Source: Bacteroidota bacterium (GTDB lineage: Bacteria; Bacteroidota; Bacteroidia; AKYH767-A; OLB10). From it: 64,000 bases of DNA. The DNA is taken from contig JADKDR010000005.1 of assembly GCA_016714535.1 (NCBI GenBank), positions 1-64,000 of the forward strand, given 5' to 3'. Positions 27,113-36,681 of this stretch are shown piece by piece. Position 1 is the first letter of the stretch. Each line of letters starts with the position of its first letter. A program made the position numbers and the translations under genes. The notes below the pieces were generated by a model. That model did not search any database and was not told the DNA's origin. It saw nothing but the letters and a program-made list of their open reading frames with translations.

Positions 27113-28285
27113 ATGTCTTTATCCGAATTAAAACATTTTATTAAGCCTTCAGCTATTTATCGTAAACACGATTTCGAAAAGGGATCTATCGGTCAGCTCA
27201 TCTTGCAGTTTGGTCAGGATAGTATAGATCTCGATTCAGGCAGGCATCAGGTTGCCTTACTTGGCATAGACGAGGGTAGAGGGTGTAAATATCAATGCGA
27301 TTATGCCTTAAGTGCAGACAATATACGTTATGAGATCGCTAACCTCATGCAGCATTATGGTCAAAACAAAATTATCGATTTCGGAAATATTGTAGTCGGA
27401 AAAACGCTGGAAGATACCTACATGGCAGTTGCACTATTAAGTGCTGAATTAATTCGTAATAACATAACTCCGGTTATATTTGGAGGCAGTCATGATATTA
27501 TGTATGGACAATATGGAGCCTACAAGCAACTAGCGCAAATCATTAATATTTCAAATATTGATGCAAGGTTTGATTTGGGAGATCCTGACGAGGCTATGAA
27601 TTCGCAATCATACCTTGGGAAAATTATTGTCGAGCAACCGAATTACTTATTTAACTATAGCCACATAGGTCATCAGACTTATTTTACAGGAGAAGATGCT
27701 GTAGAGCGCATGAGCAAAATGTACTTTGATGCTTACCGCCTTGGACATTTACGCAAAAACATTGACGATATAGAGCCTGTGCTGCGCAATAGCGATATGG
27801 TATCCTTCGATATTTCGTCTATACGTAATTGCGATGCCATGGCTAGCTATCTAGCAGCTCCTAATGGGCTTTATGCTGAAGAAGCTTGTCAGTTAACTTA
27901 TTTTGCTGGCTTAAGCGAAAAGGTTACATCCTTAGGCATTTACAATTATGTTACCTCGCTTGATAGCAATAATTGCACAGCCAAACTAATAGCCCAGATG
28001 ATTTGGTATTTCGTTGATGGATTTAATAAACGCAAGAATGAATTTCCGGCCTATAACAAGAATGGATATTTGAAATACATTGTTACTATTAGCGAATTGG
28101 AAAACGAGTTGATTTTTTTGAAAAGCTTAAGCAGCGACCGTTGGTGGATGGAAATTCCAATTTTTGACTCGCAAAATAAATTCAAAAGACATCACATTAT
28201 TCCTTGCAGCTATAATGACTATACCTTAGCATGTAAAAACGAAATGCCCGATCGATGGTGGCAAACTTTTAAAAAGCTAACGTAA
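27113..28285 (+). CDS. Ureohydrolase (arginase/formimidoylglutamase)-family protein with altered metal site
   Basis: A 390-residue member of the arginase fold. Landmarks: LLGIDEGRGCKYQ, VIFGGSHDIMYGQY (His127), NIDARFDLGD (150-154) and MVSFDISSIRNCDAM (Asp233). Active ureohydrolases use DAHxD and FDxD to hold two manganese ions; here the histidine is Arg152 and the second aspartate is Ser235, so two of the six usual ligands are missing. The relatives I recall from Bacteroidota carry similar changes and are often labelled formimidoylglutamase. It lies just upstream of the PorP-like gene and gldKLMN. Catalysis is doubtful; a role tied to the secretion cluster is inference. Confidence 0.8.
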   Translation: MSLSELKHFIKPSAIYRKHDFEKGSIGQLILQFGQDSIDLDSGRHQVALLGIDEGRGCKYQCDYALSADNIRYEIANLMQHYGQNKIIDFGNIVVGKTLEDTYMAVALLSAELIRNNITPVIFGGSHDIMYGQYGAYKQLAQIINISNIDARFDLGDPDEAMNSQSYLGKIIVEQPNYLFNYSHIGHQTYFTGEDAVERMSKMYFDAYRLGHLRKNIDDIEPVLRNSDMVSFDISSIRNCDAMASYLAAPNGLYAEEACQLTYFAGLSEKVTSLGIYNYVTSLDSNNCTAKLIAQMIWYFVDGFNKRKNEFPAYNKNGYLKYIVTISELENELIFLKSLSSDRWWMEIPIFDSQNKFKRHHIIPCSYNDYTLACKNEMPDRWWQTFKKLT

Positions 28286-28629
28286 ACTTATTCTAAAAGC
28301 AAATTCAGATTTCTACATATCATTAGAAGAAAGTGTCTTAGATTATATTATTGAACCTTAAAGGATTTTGCAAATGTCTGCTGATATGTCAAATTATAAC
28401 GACACAATACACAGCATGTTAAAAAAAAAGTGCTTCATAGCCGCTTACAATTTATACAAGATGTGCCTGAAACTATTGATTATTAAAGCTTTCTTATAGT
28501 CTTTGTTGGCTTATTTTCAGAATTGTTAATTAACCAGAACTCTTAATTAAAATATTTTGTTGTTAAATTTTAATTTTATTTCTTTACCGCCTCTTAACGT
28601 TCCCATTCCAAAAAATCAAATTATTTTAT
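28286..28629. other. AT-rich intergenic region upstream of the PorP-like gene
   Basis: No gene, tRNA or clear hairpin is visible in these 344 bases. They are very AT-rich and presumably hold the promoter of the secretion cluster, but I see no convincing TTTG/TAnnTTTG pair. Confidence 0.5.
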
Positions 28630-29556
28630 ATGAAAAAAATTACTATTTTAATCTTTGTAGTAATCGCACTAAGCCAATCATCGAAAGCACAACAAGATCC
28701 ACAATTTAGCCAGAACATGTTTAACAGACTATTTGTTAATCCTGCAAGCGCAGGTGCCTCGGGAGCTTATTGCGGTTCTTTATTGTATCGCTCACAATGG
28801 GCAGGGTATGATCCTTCTGGTCAGCCTAAGACAGGTGTGCTAAGCTTGGATGGTCCGGTTAAGTTTCTTCATGGTGGTTTAGGATTAAATGTTCTGTCAG
28901 ATCAGCTTGGCTTCGAAAAGACCATTGGAGTTAAATTAGCCTACTCTTTTCATTTAAATGTTGGTGAATCAGGAAAACTTGGAATTGGTTTAGATGCCGG
29001 CTATATGCAGAAGTCAATTGATGGTAAAAAATATAAGCCAAATGATCCAAATGACCCTTTCGTTCCTACACAAACCATTAAGGGTAGCATTATTCCAGAT
29101 TTAGGTGCTGGTATTTATTATGCTGGCAATAAATTATATGCTGGTATCTCAGCAACGCACCTAACCGAAGGTGAAATTGATTTAACTGTTACCAAATACA
29201 ATCTGGCACGCCATATTTATGGAACACTTGGATATAGATTTGATCTTTCTCCTACAATTGGACTTACTCCTTCCGTTTTTGTTAAGAATGATGGAGCTAC
29301 TACTCAATTGGATGGTAATTTAATGGCCATGTTCAATGATAAATTCTGGTTAGGAGCCTCTTATAGATTGGAAGATGCCATAGTAGTGATGGCAGGATTT
29401 AATGTGATGAACGGTTTAAGAATAGGCTATTCATATGATATTACTTCATCACAGCTAAAGAATTATAGCGATGGTTCGCATGAAGTTACTTTGGGCTATT
29501 GCTTTAATCCAAAGAAGAAACCAATCTTGCGTAATATCAACGTACGCTATCTATAA
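28630..29556 (+). CDS. PorP/SprF-family type IX secretion outer-membrane protein
   Basis: A 308-residue protein with a signal peptide (KKITILIFVVIALSQSSKAQ), the family signature QDPQFSQNMFNRLFVNPASA, YRSQWAGYDPSGQP, and a beta-barrel-like C-terminal half ending KPILRNINVRYL. PorP/SprF proteins form outer-membrane barrels that anchor secreted cargo or link to the GldK ring. Its place directly before gldK supports a core rather than accessory role, although several paralogues are usual per genome. Confidence 0.92.
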   Translation: MKKITILIFVVIALSQSSKAQQDPQFSQNMFNRLFVNPASAGASGAYCGSLLYRSQWAGYDPSGQPKTGVLSLDGPVKFLHGGLGLNVLSDQLGFEKTIGVKLAYSFHLNVGESGKLGIGLDAGYMQKSIDGKKYKPNDPNDPFVPTQTIKGSIIPDLGAGIYYAGNKLYAGISATHLTEGEIDLTVTKYNLARHIYGTLGYRFDLSPTIGLTPSVFVKNDGATTQLDGNLMAMFNDKFWLGASYRLEDAIVVMAGFNVMNGLRIGYSYDITSSQLKNYSDGSHEVTLGYCFNPKKKPILRNINVRYL

Positions 29557-29707
29557 AATAACGGTATAGGCTTGGAAATAATGTGAGGCGAATAAATTCT
29601 GCATAAGTGAATTTATCGTGGAACATTTTTTGCTAATGCAATAATTTGGTAAAATTATCGTAATTGACTATAATTATATAAATTTACCCGCCTTAATAAA
29701 AGCGAAG

Positions 29708-30973
29708 ATGAAGAAACTAATTTTAATTTTCTCCTTAGCAGTAGTGTTGGCAGGTTGCGGGGGGGGCAATAAGGGACAACTTACCGGTGTATTAAACCGA
29801 CCAAGTTGGTATCAGCCGGATCCTTATGGTATGGTGTTTATTCCTTCGGGAAGTTATACCATGGGACCCAGCGATCAAGATGTACCTTATGCTTTAACAT
29901 CACAATCTCGAACAGTTTCTGTTCATGCCTTTTATATGGACGAAACCGAAATCACTAATAATGAATACCGTCAGTTTGTTGATTGGGTTAGAGACTCGAT
30001 AGCGCATAAATTAATTGCTGAAGAACACATTGTAAATGAAGGTGAATACGGTGAGATGATTAATTGGCGTAAGCGAATTAAATGGGATGATGAAGATAAT
30101 GAGGAAAAACTTGCAGAGATGTTTTTGCCTGAAAGCGAGCGTTTTTACAAAAGAAAAGAGATTGACAGTCGTAAATTAAACTATGAGTATTATTGGATAG
30201 ATTTAAAGGCTGCTGCTCAAAAATTTTCTGCCAGAGAGCAGGGGAAAACTGATCGAAGTGTGTTTATTAAAAAGGATATCATAAATGTATACCCTGATAC
30301 ACTTTCCTGGATGCATGATTATACCTACTCATTCAATGAGCCAATGACCGAAAAATATTTTTGGCATCCAGCATATGATGACTATCCGGTAGTTGGGGTT
30401 TCATGGAAACAGGCAAGGGCTTTTTGCATCTGGCGTACAAATTTTGAGACAGATTACCTGGATGCCATCGAAGAGCCATTTCATCAAAATTATCGACTAC
30501 CAACCGAAGCAGAGTGGGAATATGCAAGTAGAGGTGGACAGGAGTTAAATCCTTATCCATGGGGAGGTCCTTATATCAGAAATAGCCTTGGCTGCTTTTT
30601 GGCTAACTACAAGCCTATGCGTGGTAATTATACGGACGATGGCGGCTTTTATACTGTAAAAGTAACCTCATACTGGCCCAACGATTATGGCTTATACTGC
30701 ATGTCGGGCAACGTTGCTGAATGGTGCAGGGATGCTTATGAAGCTTCAGGTTATAACATTACACATGACCTTAATGCGGACTATGAATATGATGAAAAAG
30801 AAGGAGATTTGCCTTCAGTGAAGCGTAAGCTTATTAGGGGCGGTTCATGGAAGGATATAGGATACTACTTGCAAACAGGTACGCGTTCATGGGAATTTTC
30901 GGATACAGCCAAGTGTTATGTTGGATTCCGATGTGTGCAAAGCTTCTTGGGGCGTGACAAGTCTGACTTTTAA
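29708..30973 (+). CDS. gldK: Gliding/type IX secretion lipoprotein GldK (PorK)
   Basis: A 421-residue lipoprotein with signal peptide and lipobox LAGC (Cys17), then an FGE-sulfatase-like fold (MVFIPSGSYTMGPSDQD, FYMDETEITNNEYRQFVDWV, YRLPTEAEWEYASRGGQE, CMSGNVAEWCRDAYE, GFRCVQ). GldK with GldN forms the periplasmic ring of the type IX secretion system. The active-site cysteines of true formylglycine enzymes are not obviously used in this role. Codons 18-20 are a run of eight G bases directly after the lipid-modified cysteine. The gene leads gldL, gldM and gldN in the standard order. Confidence 0.94.
   Translation: MKKLILIFSLAVVLAGCGGGNKGQLTGVLNRPSWYQPDPYGMVFIPSGSYTMGPSDQDVPYALTSQSRTVSVHAFYMDETEITNNEYRQFVDWVRDSIAHKLIAEEHIVNEGEYGEMINWRKRIKWDDEDNEEKLAEMFLPESERFYKRKEIDSRKLNYEYYWIDLKAAAQKFSAREQGKTDRSVFIKKDIINVYPDTLSWMHDYTYSFNEPMTEKYFWHPAYDDYPVVGVSWKQARAFCIWRTNFETDYLDAIEEPFHQNYRLPTEAEWEYASRGGQELNPYPWGGPYIRNSLGCFLANYKPMRGNYTDDGGFYTVKVTSYWPNDYGLYCMSGNVAEWCRDAYEASGYNITHDLNADYEYDEKEGDLPSVKRKLIRGGSWKDIGYYLQTGTRSWEFSDTAKCYVGFRCVQSFLGRDKSDF
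29759..29766 (+). repeat. Poly-G tract (G8) in the gldK signal region
   Basis: Eight consecutive G bases in an AT-rich genome, encoding Gly-Gly-Gly just after the lipobox cysteine. Slippage here would turn GldK off after about 20 residues. The frame is in register in this sequence. Confidence 0.9.
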
Positions 30974-31099
30974 TAAATAAATAGAAAATCAAGGATTTTA
31001 AAAGAAATAAGATATACTGGTGTGAATAAATTCAACATTAGTATTTCCCTCGTTTGATATCAATAATCACAAATAATAACAAATTAAAAACAGAAAAAA

Positions 31100-31906
31100 A
31101 TGGCATCTGGCGGATTCACTCAAACAAAAACATTTAAGAATTTAATGGCAAAGCTCTACGGAATTGGAGCTGCAATCGTAATCGTAGGAGCGTTATTCAA
31201 AATTCAGCACTGGCCCTTTGCCAATGAAATGCTTATTGTAGGTTTAGGTACAGAAGCAATTATATTTTTATTTTCTGCGTTTGAACCACCCCATGAAGAA
31301 ATTGATTGGTCTTTAGTTTATCCTGAGTTAGCAGGTATGCACGAGCCTGGAGCGCAGCGTAAAAAGGTAGCACAAAAGGCAGGAGATCCTGTAGCACAGC
31401 AATTGGATAAAATGTTATCAGATGCAAAAATTGGCCCTGAATTAATACAAAGTCTTGGCTCTGGTTTGAAATCATTAGGCGACAATGCCGGTAAAATGGC
31501 GGATATAAGCAATGCAACCGTAGCTACAAACGAATATAGCAATCATATTAAATCTGCTTCTAAATCAGTTGCTGATATGACCAATGCTTATGGTAAAGCA
31601 ACAGAAACTATGAATAGCTTTAACTCGTCATCAGCTGATTTGAAAACTTACAATGAGCAAATGGGCAAGGCATCCAAAAATCTTGGAGCTTTAAATGCAG
31701 TTTATGAATTGCAATTGCAAGATTCAAATAAGCACTTAAAAGAGACTTCTAAATTTTATGAAGGTATCAATACATTGATGTCAACTTTGAATGCATCAGT
31801 TACTGATACACAGAAATATAAAGAGGAAGTTGCAAAACTTTCGACCAACCTGACCAAGTTGAATACCGTATATGGAAATATGCTTTCAGCTATGAGCGTT
31901 AAATAA
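31100..31906 (+). CDS. gldL: Type IX secretion motor protein GldL (PorL)
   Basis: A 268-residue inner-membrane protein. Two N-terminal helices (LYGIGAAIVIVGALFKI about 20-36, MLIVGLGTEAIIFLFSAFE about 44-62) carry charged residues Lys34 and Glu52, which fit the proton-channel role of the GldLM motor. The rest is a long cytoplasmic, helix-rich part ending LTKLNTVYGNMLSAMSVK. It pairs with GldM to convert proton flow into movement and secretion. It is intact; gldM follows after 53 bases. Confidence 0.94.
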   Translation: MASGGFTQTKTFKNLMAKLYGIGAAIVIVGALFKIQHWPFANEMLIVGLGTEAIIFLFSAFEPPHEEIDWSLVYPELAGMHEPGAQRKKVAQKAGDPVAQQLDKMLSDAKIGPELIQSLGSGLKSLGDNAGKMADISNATVATNEYSNHIKSASKSVADMTNAYGKATETMNSFNSSSADLKTYNEQMGKASKNLGALNAVYELQLQDSNKHLKETSKFYEGINTLMSTLNASVTDTQKYKEEVAKLSTNLTKLNTVYGNMLSAMSVK

Positions 31907-31959
31907 TAATAGAAACGCGATTAGATTAATTAGTAAAACAATATTAAGAAGAAAAGAAA

Positions 31960-33567
31960 ATGGCAGGTGGTAAACTGACTCCACGTCAGAAAATGATTAA
32001 CATGATGTACCTGGTATTAACCGCCTTGTTGGCGCTTAATATTTCAAAGGAAATCATTAACGCATTTGTTACTGTTAATAGTAGCTTAGAAGCAAGTAAC
32101 AAAAATACGGATATAAAGAACAACATGTCAATGATGGCTTTTCAGAAATCGATGCAAAACGATCCTGTAAAGACTAAACCGCATATGGACCGCGCTACCA
32201 ATGCTGTTAAATTAAGTGATGACTTTATTAAGTATATGGATGGGTTAAAGGATAAGCTTATTAGAACCACTGAAGGATTAGCAGATCCATCTAAGGCGGC
32301 TATAAAGACTCCAACCATGGAGGACATAGGACGCAAAGATGATTATGACGGACCAACCAATATGATGTGTGGTGATGATGATGCTAAGGGACAAAAGGGG
32401 GAAGCGATAAAATTGAAACAGGCAATTGCTAAATTTAAGGTGGATATGACCAATAATCTTGACCCTAAAGATCAGGCAGAGTTTAAAAAGCGTTTTGATG
32501 AAATGTTTAATTTAAATGACCCAGATCCCAAGTCAAAACTTGCAACAGAGGAAAAGAAGCGCACCTGGGAGATGGCTAATTTTTACCATAGTCCGGTTGT
32601 GGCAAGCGTTGCACTCTTGACAAAACTGCAATCAGATGTTAAAAATGCGGAGTCTGAAGTAATAACTAAATTACTAAATAACATTAACGCGAGCGACTTA
32701 AAGTTTACAGATGTTGTGGCTAAAGTTGTGGCTCCAACAAGTTATGTATTAACCGGTCAGCAGTATAAAGCAGATATATTCTTAGCAGCGTATAATTCGA
32801 CTTCTGACCCTGAAGTGTACATAGGAGGATCTAAACTACCAGTTGAAGGTGGGATGGCAAAGCTTACGCAAACTGCGTCTGGCGAAGGCTTGAAAAAGTA
32901 TGCTGGTGTGATAAAAGTAAAGCAACCTGATAATACATTTAAGGATTATGAATTTAGTGGAGAATATATCACGGCTAAACCAGCTGCTGTAATTTCACCA
33001 ACCAAAATGAATGTAATATACATTGGAATAGATAATCCGGTATCAATTTCTGTTCCCGGAGTACCCAATGATAAAGTATCGGTTAATGCTACAGGTGGTG
33101 GCTTGTCATTGAAGAAAGTAGGAGGTGAGCAATGGATAGCAACAGCTAAGACACAAGCGCAAGATGCAGCAATCACTTGTATTGGCGAATTTGATGGTAA
33201 AAAAATCACCATGGGTTCTCAGGTATTCCGTGTAAAAAATGTTCCTGATCCGGTTGCTAAAGTTGCCAACCTGAAAGGTGGTCCTATACAAAAAACTACC
33301 CTTCTTGCTCAGGCGGGTATTATTCCTGTAATGGAGAATTTTGAGTTTGAATTATACTTTAAGATAAATAAATTTACTTTTAGTATGTATGGAAAAGGAC
33401 GTGACCCAATCGATTTGAGTGCTTCTTCTAATCAGATTACTCAACAAATGAAGGATGCAATGGCCAAAGCTAAAGCTGGAGATAAGATATATTTTGAAAA
33501 TATATACGCTACTGGCCCTGATGGAAGTTCACGTAAGTTAGCTCCTGTAAATTTTACCATTCAATAA
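31960..33567 (+). CDS. gldM: Type IX secretion motor protein GldM (PorM)
   Basis: A 535-residue protein: one N-terminal inner-membrane helix (MMYLVLTALLALNISKEIIN), then a long periplasmic part of four stacked domains (helical about 40-220, then beta domains to the end). Family motifs are GGKLTPRQKMINMMYLVLTA at the start and the late GDKIYFENIYATGPDG. GldM dimers cross the periplasm and link the GldL motor to the GldK/N ring. It is intact, with 13 bases to gldN. Confidence 0.95.
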   Translation: MAGGKLTPRQKMINMMYLVLTALLALNISKEIINAFVTVNSSLEASNKNTDIKNNMSMMAFQKSMQNDPVKTKPHMDRATNAVKLSDDFIKYMDGLKDKLIRTTEGLADPSKAAIKTPTMEDIGRKDDYDGPTNMMCGDDDAKGQKGEAIKLKQAIAKFKVDMTNNLDPKDQAEFKKRFDEMFNLNDPDPKSKLATEEKKRTWEMANFYHSPVVASVALLTKLQSDVKNAESEVITKLLNNINASDLKFTDVVAKVVAPTSYVLTGQQYKADIFLAAYNSTSDPEVYIGGSKLPVEGGMAKLTQTASGEGLKKYAGVIKVKQPDNTFKDYEFSGEYITAKPAAVISPTKMNVIYIGIDNPVSISVPGVPNDKVSVNATGGGLSLKKVGGEQWIATAKTQAQDAAITCIGEFDGKKITMGSQVFRVKNVPDPVAKVANLKGGPIQKTTLLAQAGIIPVMENFEFELYFKINKFTFSMYGKGRDPIDLSASSNQITQQMKDAMAKAKAGDKIYFENIYATGPDGSSRKLAPVNFTIQ

Positions 33568-33580
33568 AAATAAACATAAT

Positions 33581-34429
33581 ATGAAAAACAGCATTAAGGT
33601 ACTTTTGGCATTGTTGCTTGGCGCTGCAAGTTTGGGCAATGCACAAAATGTATTGGACGGAGCATATCTCCGCGAAAACGCGCCTACCCTTAAAGTTGTT
33701 CCTCTTGCTTACATCCGTGAAGCTGATGTAATGTGGTCTAAAAAAGTTTTACGTTTCATTGATTGTACCGAAAAGATTAATCTTCCGTTACGTTATCCGC
33801 TTGAAGATGTTACAAATGAGCGTAAAAGTTTGATGCAAGTATTTTTAACTAATGTAAACGAAGGAGCCTTGGATGCCTACGATGCAATTGATGATGAGTT
33901 TACAAAAAGGATGACATTGGATGAAGTTAAAGAAAAATGTGGCAGCAAAAAGGATACACAACGAGTTACTTCTCCCGATCCTCCTTATATGGAGTACGAC
34001 ACTGTAGTTGAACGAAAATTTTCAACTGACAAAGTTGTTGGATATCGCATAAAGGAAGAGTGGTTTTTTGATAAGCAAAGATCTGTGGTTGATGTTCGTA
34101 TTATTGGCATAGCTCCAATGGTTTATGCGGAGGACGAATCTGGAAACAAAATTGAAGGTGGAATTAAGAAACCTTTGTTTTGGGTATATTTTCCAGCTGC
34201 AAGAAACTTGCTTGTCAATTTTGAAACATTCAACCGAGGAAATGATGCCGAGCGTAGAACATTTGACGATATCTTTATGAAACGCATGTTCAATAGTGTG
34301 ATTATTAAAGAATCAAATGTTTTTGACAGGCGTATTGCAGATTATGCCGAAGGTATAAATGCCCTGCTTGAGTCAGAGCGCATCAAAGCCGAAATCGTAA
34401 ATCTGGAACATGACTTGTGGGAGTATTAA
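33581..34429 (+). CDS. gldN: Type IX secretion ring protein GldN (PorN)
   Basis: A 282-residue periplasmic protein with a signal peptide (KNSIKVLLALLLGAASLGNA), then VLDGAYLRENAPTLKVVPLA, DVMWSKKVLRFIDCTEKINL, RIKEEWFFDKQRSVVDVRII and TFDDIFMKRMFNSVI, the conserved GldN blocks. It forms the ring with GldK under the outer membrane. It is the last gene of the cluster and is followed by a terminator. Confidence 0.94.
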   Translation: MKNSIKVLLALLLGAASLGNAQNVLDGAYLRENAPTLKVVPLAYIREADVMWSKKVLRFIDCTEKINLPLRYPLEDVTNERKSLMQVFLTNVNEGALDAYDAIDDEFTKRMTLDEVKEKCGSKKDTQRVTSPDPPYMEYDTVVERKFSTDKVVGYRIKEEWFFDKQRSVVDVRIIGIAPMVYAEDESGNKIEGGIKKPLFWVYFPAARNLLVNFETFNRGNDAERRTFDDIFMKRMFNSVIIKESNVFDRRIADYAEGINALLESERIKAEIVNLEHDLWEY

Positions 34430-34462
34430 TTTTTTTTAAAGATTTAATTGTTATATAGAGTG

Positions 34463-34495
34463 GCAGGTTAATAATTTAACCTGCTTTCTTTTTTA
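34463..34495 (+). terminator. Rho-independent terminator of the gld cluster
   Basis: GCAGGTTAA-TAAT-TTAACCTGC gives a 9-bp perfect stem followed by TTTCTTTTTT. It lies 33 bases past the gldN stop. Confidence 0.9.
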
Positions 34496-34579
34496 TGTGG
34501 CATTCATAGAATTTATTTGTCGTGAACCGAATTATGAGCCATTTTAAATCCTATTTTTACACCTACTAAATTAGTATTA

Positions 34580-35398
34580 ATGAGTATACATCAATCTGAA
34601 ATGAAGCGCGTTACTACTCACCGGCTGCAAGAAATGAAAGTTAAAGGTGAGAAGATTGCAATGCTAACTGCATACGACTTTAGTATGGCGGGTATTATTG
34701 ACAAAGCCGGCATTGATATTATTTTGGTAGGTGATTCGGCAAGTAATGTTATGGCGGGGCATGAAACAACCCTGCCTATTACGCTCGACCAAATGATTTA
34801 TCATGCATCAAGTGTAGTGCGTGCAGTATCGCGTGCTTTAGTGGTAGTTGATTTGCCTTTTGGTTCCTACCAGGGAAACAGCAAAGAGGCTTTAAATTCA
34901 GCTATTAGAATAATGAAAGAATCTGGTGCCCATGCCGTAAAACTCGAGGGGGGCAGGCAAATAAAGGAATCTATTGAAAGAATATTAAGTGCTGGAGTTC
35001 CTGTAATGGGACACCTTGGCTTGACGCCACAGTCTATTTATAAATTCGGAACTTATGTAGTTCGTGCAAAAGAAGAAGCCGAAGCACAACAGTTGATAGA
35101 AGACGCCCAATTATTAGAAAACACGGGTTGTTTTAGTGTAGTGCTCGAAAAGATTCCCGCAACGTTGGCGCAACAAGTTGCAAGCAATTTGAAAATTCCA
35201 ATTATTGGAATTGGTGCAGGAAACGGAGTTGACGGGCAGGTATTAGTATTACATGATATGGTTGGAATAAATAATGAGTTTCATCCGCGATTCCTGCGCA
35301 AATATGCCAATGTACACGATGTTATGTTGAATGCAACCGAAGCTTATATCAACGATGTGAAGAGTGGCGATTTTCCCAACGATACTGAAAAGTATTAA
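34580..35398 (+). CDS. panB: 3-methyl-2-oxobutanoate hydroxymethyltransferase
   Basis: A 272-residue cytoplasmic enzyme that adds a hydroxymethyl group from methylene-tetrahydrofolate to 2-oxoisovalerate, giving ketopantoate for pantothenate and CoA. Motifs: KIAMLTAYDFSMAGIIDKAG, ILVGDSASNVMAGHETTLPI, HAVKLEGG, GVPVMGHLGLTPQSI and IIGIGAGNGVDGQVLVLHDM. Length and motifs are normal. The pseudouridine synthase gene follows after 33 bases. Confidence 0.96.
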   Translation: MSIHQSEMKRVTTHRLQEMKVKGEKIAMLTAYDFSMAGIIDKAGIDIILVGDSASNVMAGHETTLPITLDQMIYHASSVVRAVSRALVVVDLPFGSYQGNSKEALNSAIRIMKESGAHAVKLEGGRQIKESIERILSAGVPVMGHLGLTPQSIYKFGTYVVRAKEEAEAQQLIEDAQLLENTGCFSVVLEKIPATLAQQVASNLKIPIIGIGAGNGVDGQVLVLHDMVGINNEFHPRFLRKYANVHDVMLNATEAYINDVKSGDFPNDTEKY

Positions 35399-35431
35399 AT
35401 GATATTTTCTAATTAAATTCTAACTAAGAGT

Positions 35432-36133
35432 ATGTATCCGCTTATAGATACAGACATAATTTACGAAGACAACCACATTGTTGGAATAAATAAACACCCG
35501 GGTCATATAGTGCAAGGCGACCGAACAGGTGATATGCCTTTGTCTGAACTTCTGAAAATTTATTTACGCAAAAAGTACAATAAACCGGGTAATGTATTTG
35601 CCGGAGTTATACATCGGCTTGACAGGCCTGTAAGTGGTGTGGTTTTGTTTGCAAAAACAAGTAAGGCTCTTGCGCGCATGCATATGCTGTTTAAGGAGAA
35701 AACAATTCAAAAAACATATTGGGCCATTGTAAAAAACAAGCCTGTAAAAGATTCGGGAACGATAAAGAATTACTTGTTGAAAAATGAAAGGCTTAATAAA
35801 AGTTTTGTTGTGCCCGCAGATACGGTTGGCGCTTCATTAAGCGAATTGCATTACAAAATTATAGCGAGTTCGGATAATTATTATTTAATCGAAGTTAATC
35901 CTATTACCGGTCGGCATCATCAAATTCGTGTTCAACTCTCTAATCTGGGGTGTCCTATTAAGGGAGATCAAAAATATGGAGGATTTAGAAGCGAGCCTGA
36001 TGGGAGCATTTTTTTGCATGCTCGAAAAATTCAATTTTTGCATCCTGTTAAAAACGAACCGGTTGAGGTAATTGCTAATCCTCCTAAAAATAGTTTATGG
36101 GATTTCTTTATGTCAAACCTTCAAAACAAATGA
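35432..36133 (+). CDS. RluA-family pseudouridine synthase
   Basis: A 233-residue RNA-modifying enzyme. The catalytic motif is VIHRLDRPVSGVVLFAKT (Asp in HRLD), followed by ALARMHMLFKEKTIQKTYWA and NPITGRHHQIRVQLSNLGCP. There is no N-terminal S4 domain, so it is the short RluA/RluC-catalytic type; the target uridine cannot be told. The stop overlaps the next start (ATGA). Confidence 0.92.
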   Translation: MYPLIDTDIIYEDNHIVGINKHPGHIVQGDRTGDMPLSELLKIYLRKKYNKPGNVFAGVIHRLDRPVSGVVLFAKTSKALARMHMLFKEKTIQKTYWAIVKNKPVKDSGTIKNYLLKNERLNKSFVVPADTVGASLSELHYKIIASSDNYYLIEVNPITGRHHQIRVQLSNLGCPIKGDQKYGGFRSEPDGSIFLHARKIQFLHPVKNEPVEVIANPPKNSLWDFFMSNLQNK

Positions 36134-36615
36134 TAATTAGATACAGGTATTTGATTCTTGTTGGTTTTGTTTTATTTATTACCGCTTGTAATATGAACGG
36201 CAGTTCCTATGAGCTTAAAGAGATAAATCCTGAAAACCCATCAATAGAATTGTCACTAGCTGCCAAAGGCAATTCCATGGACAGTATTCGTTTTGATAAA
36301 TCTGAATTGCGGGTTCGTGAGCATACAACCATTAGGTTAACGCTGATCAATGAATCTAATGATAGTAGCATGAAGCATAATTTTGTTTTGGTAGAAGAGG
36401 GTAGTGGACCTGAAGTTGCTTCTGAAGGAGTTTCAGCAGGAATGGCATATGACTTTGTTCCAAAAAGCAATAAAGTGCTGATAAAGACTTCACTGTTGGG
36501 ACCTGGCGAAGTTTGTTCTATAACTTTTACCGCCCCCCAAAAAGGCAACTATGACTATATATGTTCCTTTCCGGGACATGCTGAAAAGATGGCAGGAAGG
36601 TTTATAGTAGAGTAA
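36130..36615 (+). CDS. Azurin/plastocyanin-like cupredoxin lipoprotein
   Basis: A 161-residue exported copper protein. The start at 36130 (ATGA overlap) gives a lipoprotein signal peptide with lipobox ITAC (Cys20). The blue-copper ligands are visible: His in MKHNFVLV, then Cys, His and Met in YICSFPGHAEKMAG. It is likely an electron carrier tethered in the periplasm. The partner oxidase or reductase is not in the window. Confidence 0.9.
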   Translation: MIIRYRYLILVGFVLFITACNMNGSSYELKEINPENPSIELSLAAKGNSMDSIRFDKSELRVREHTTIRLTLINESNDSSMKHNFVLVEEGSGPEVASEGVSAGMAYDFVPKSNKVLIKTSLLGPGEVCSITFTAPQKGNYDYICSFPGHAEKMAGRFIVE

Positions 36616-36681
36616 AAAATTTTTTTTCACAAGACTTCAATATTCTGTTTTTTTAGTTATTTTTGGTTAAACTTAATTTCA

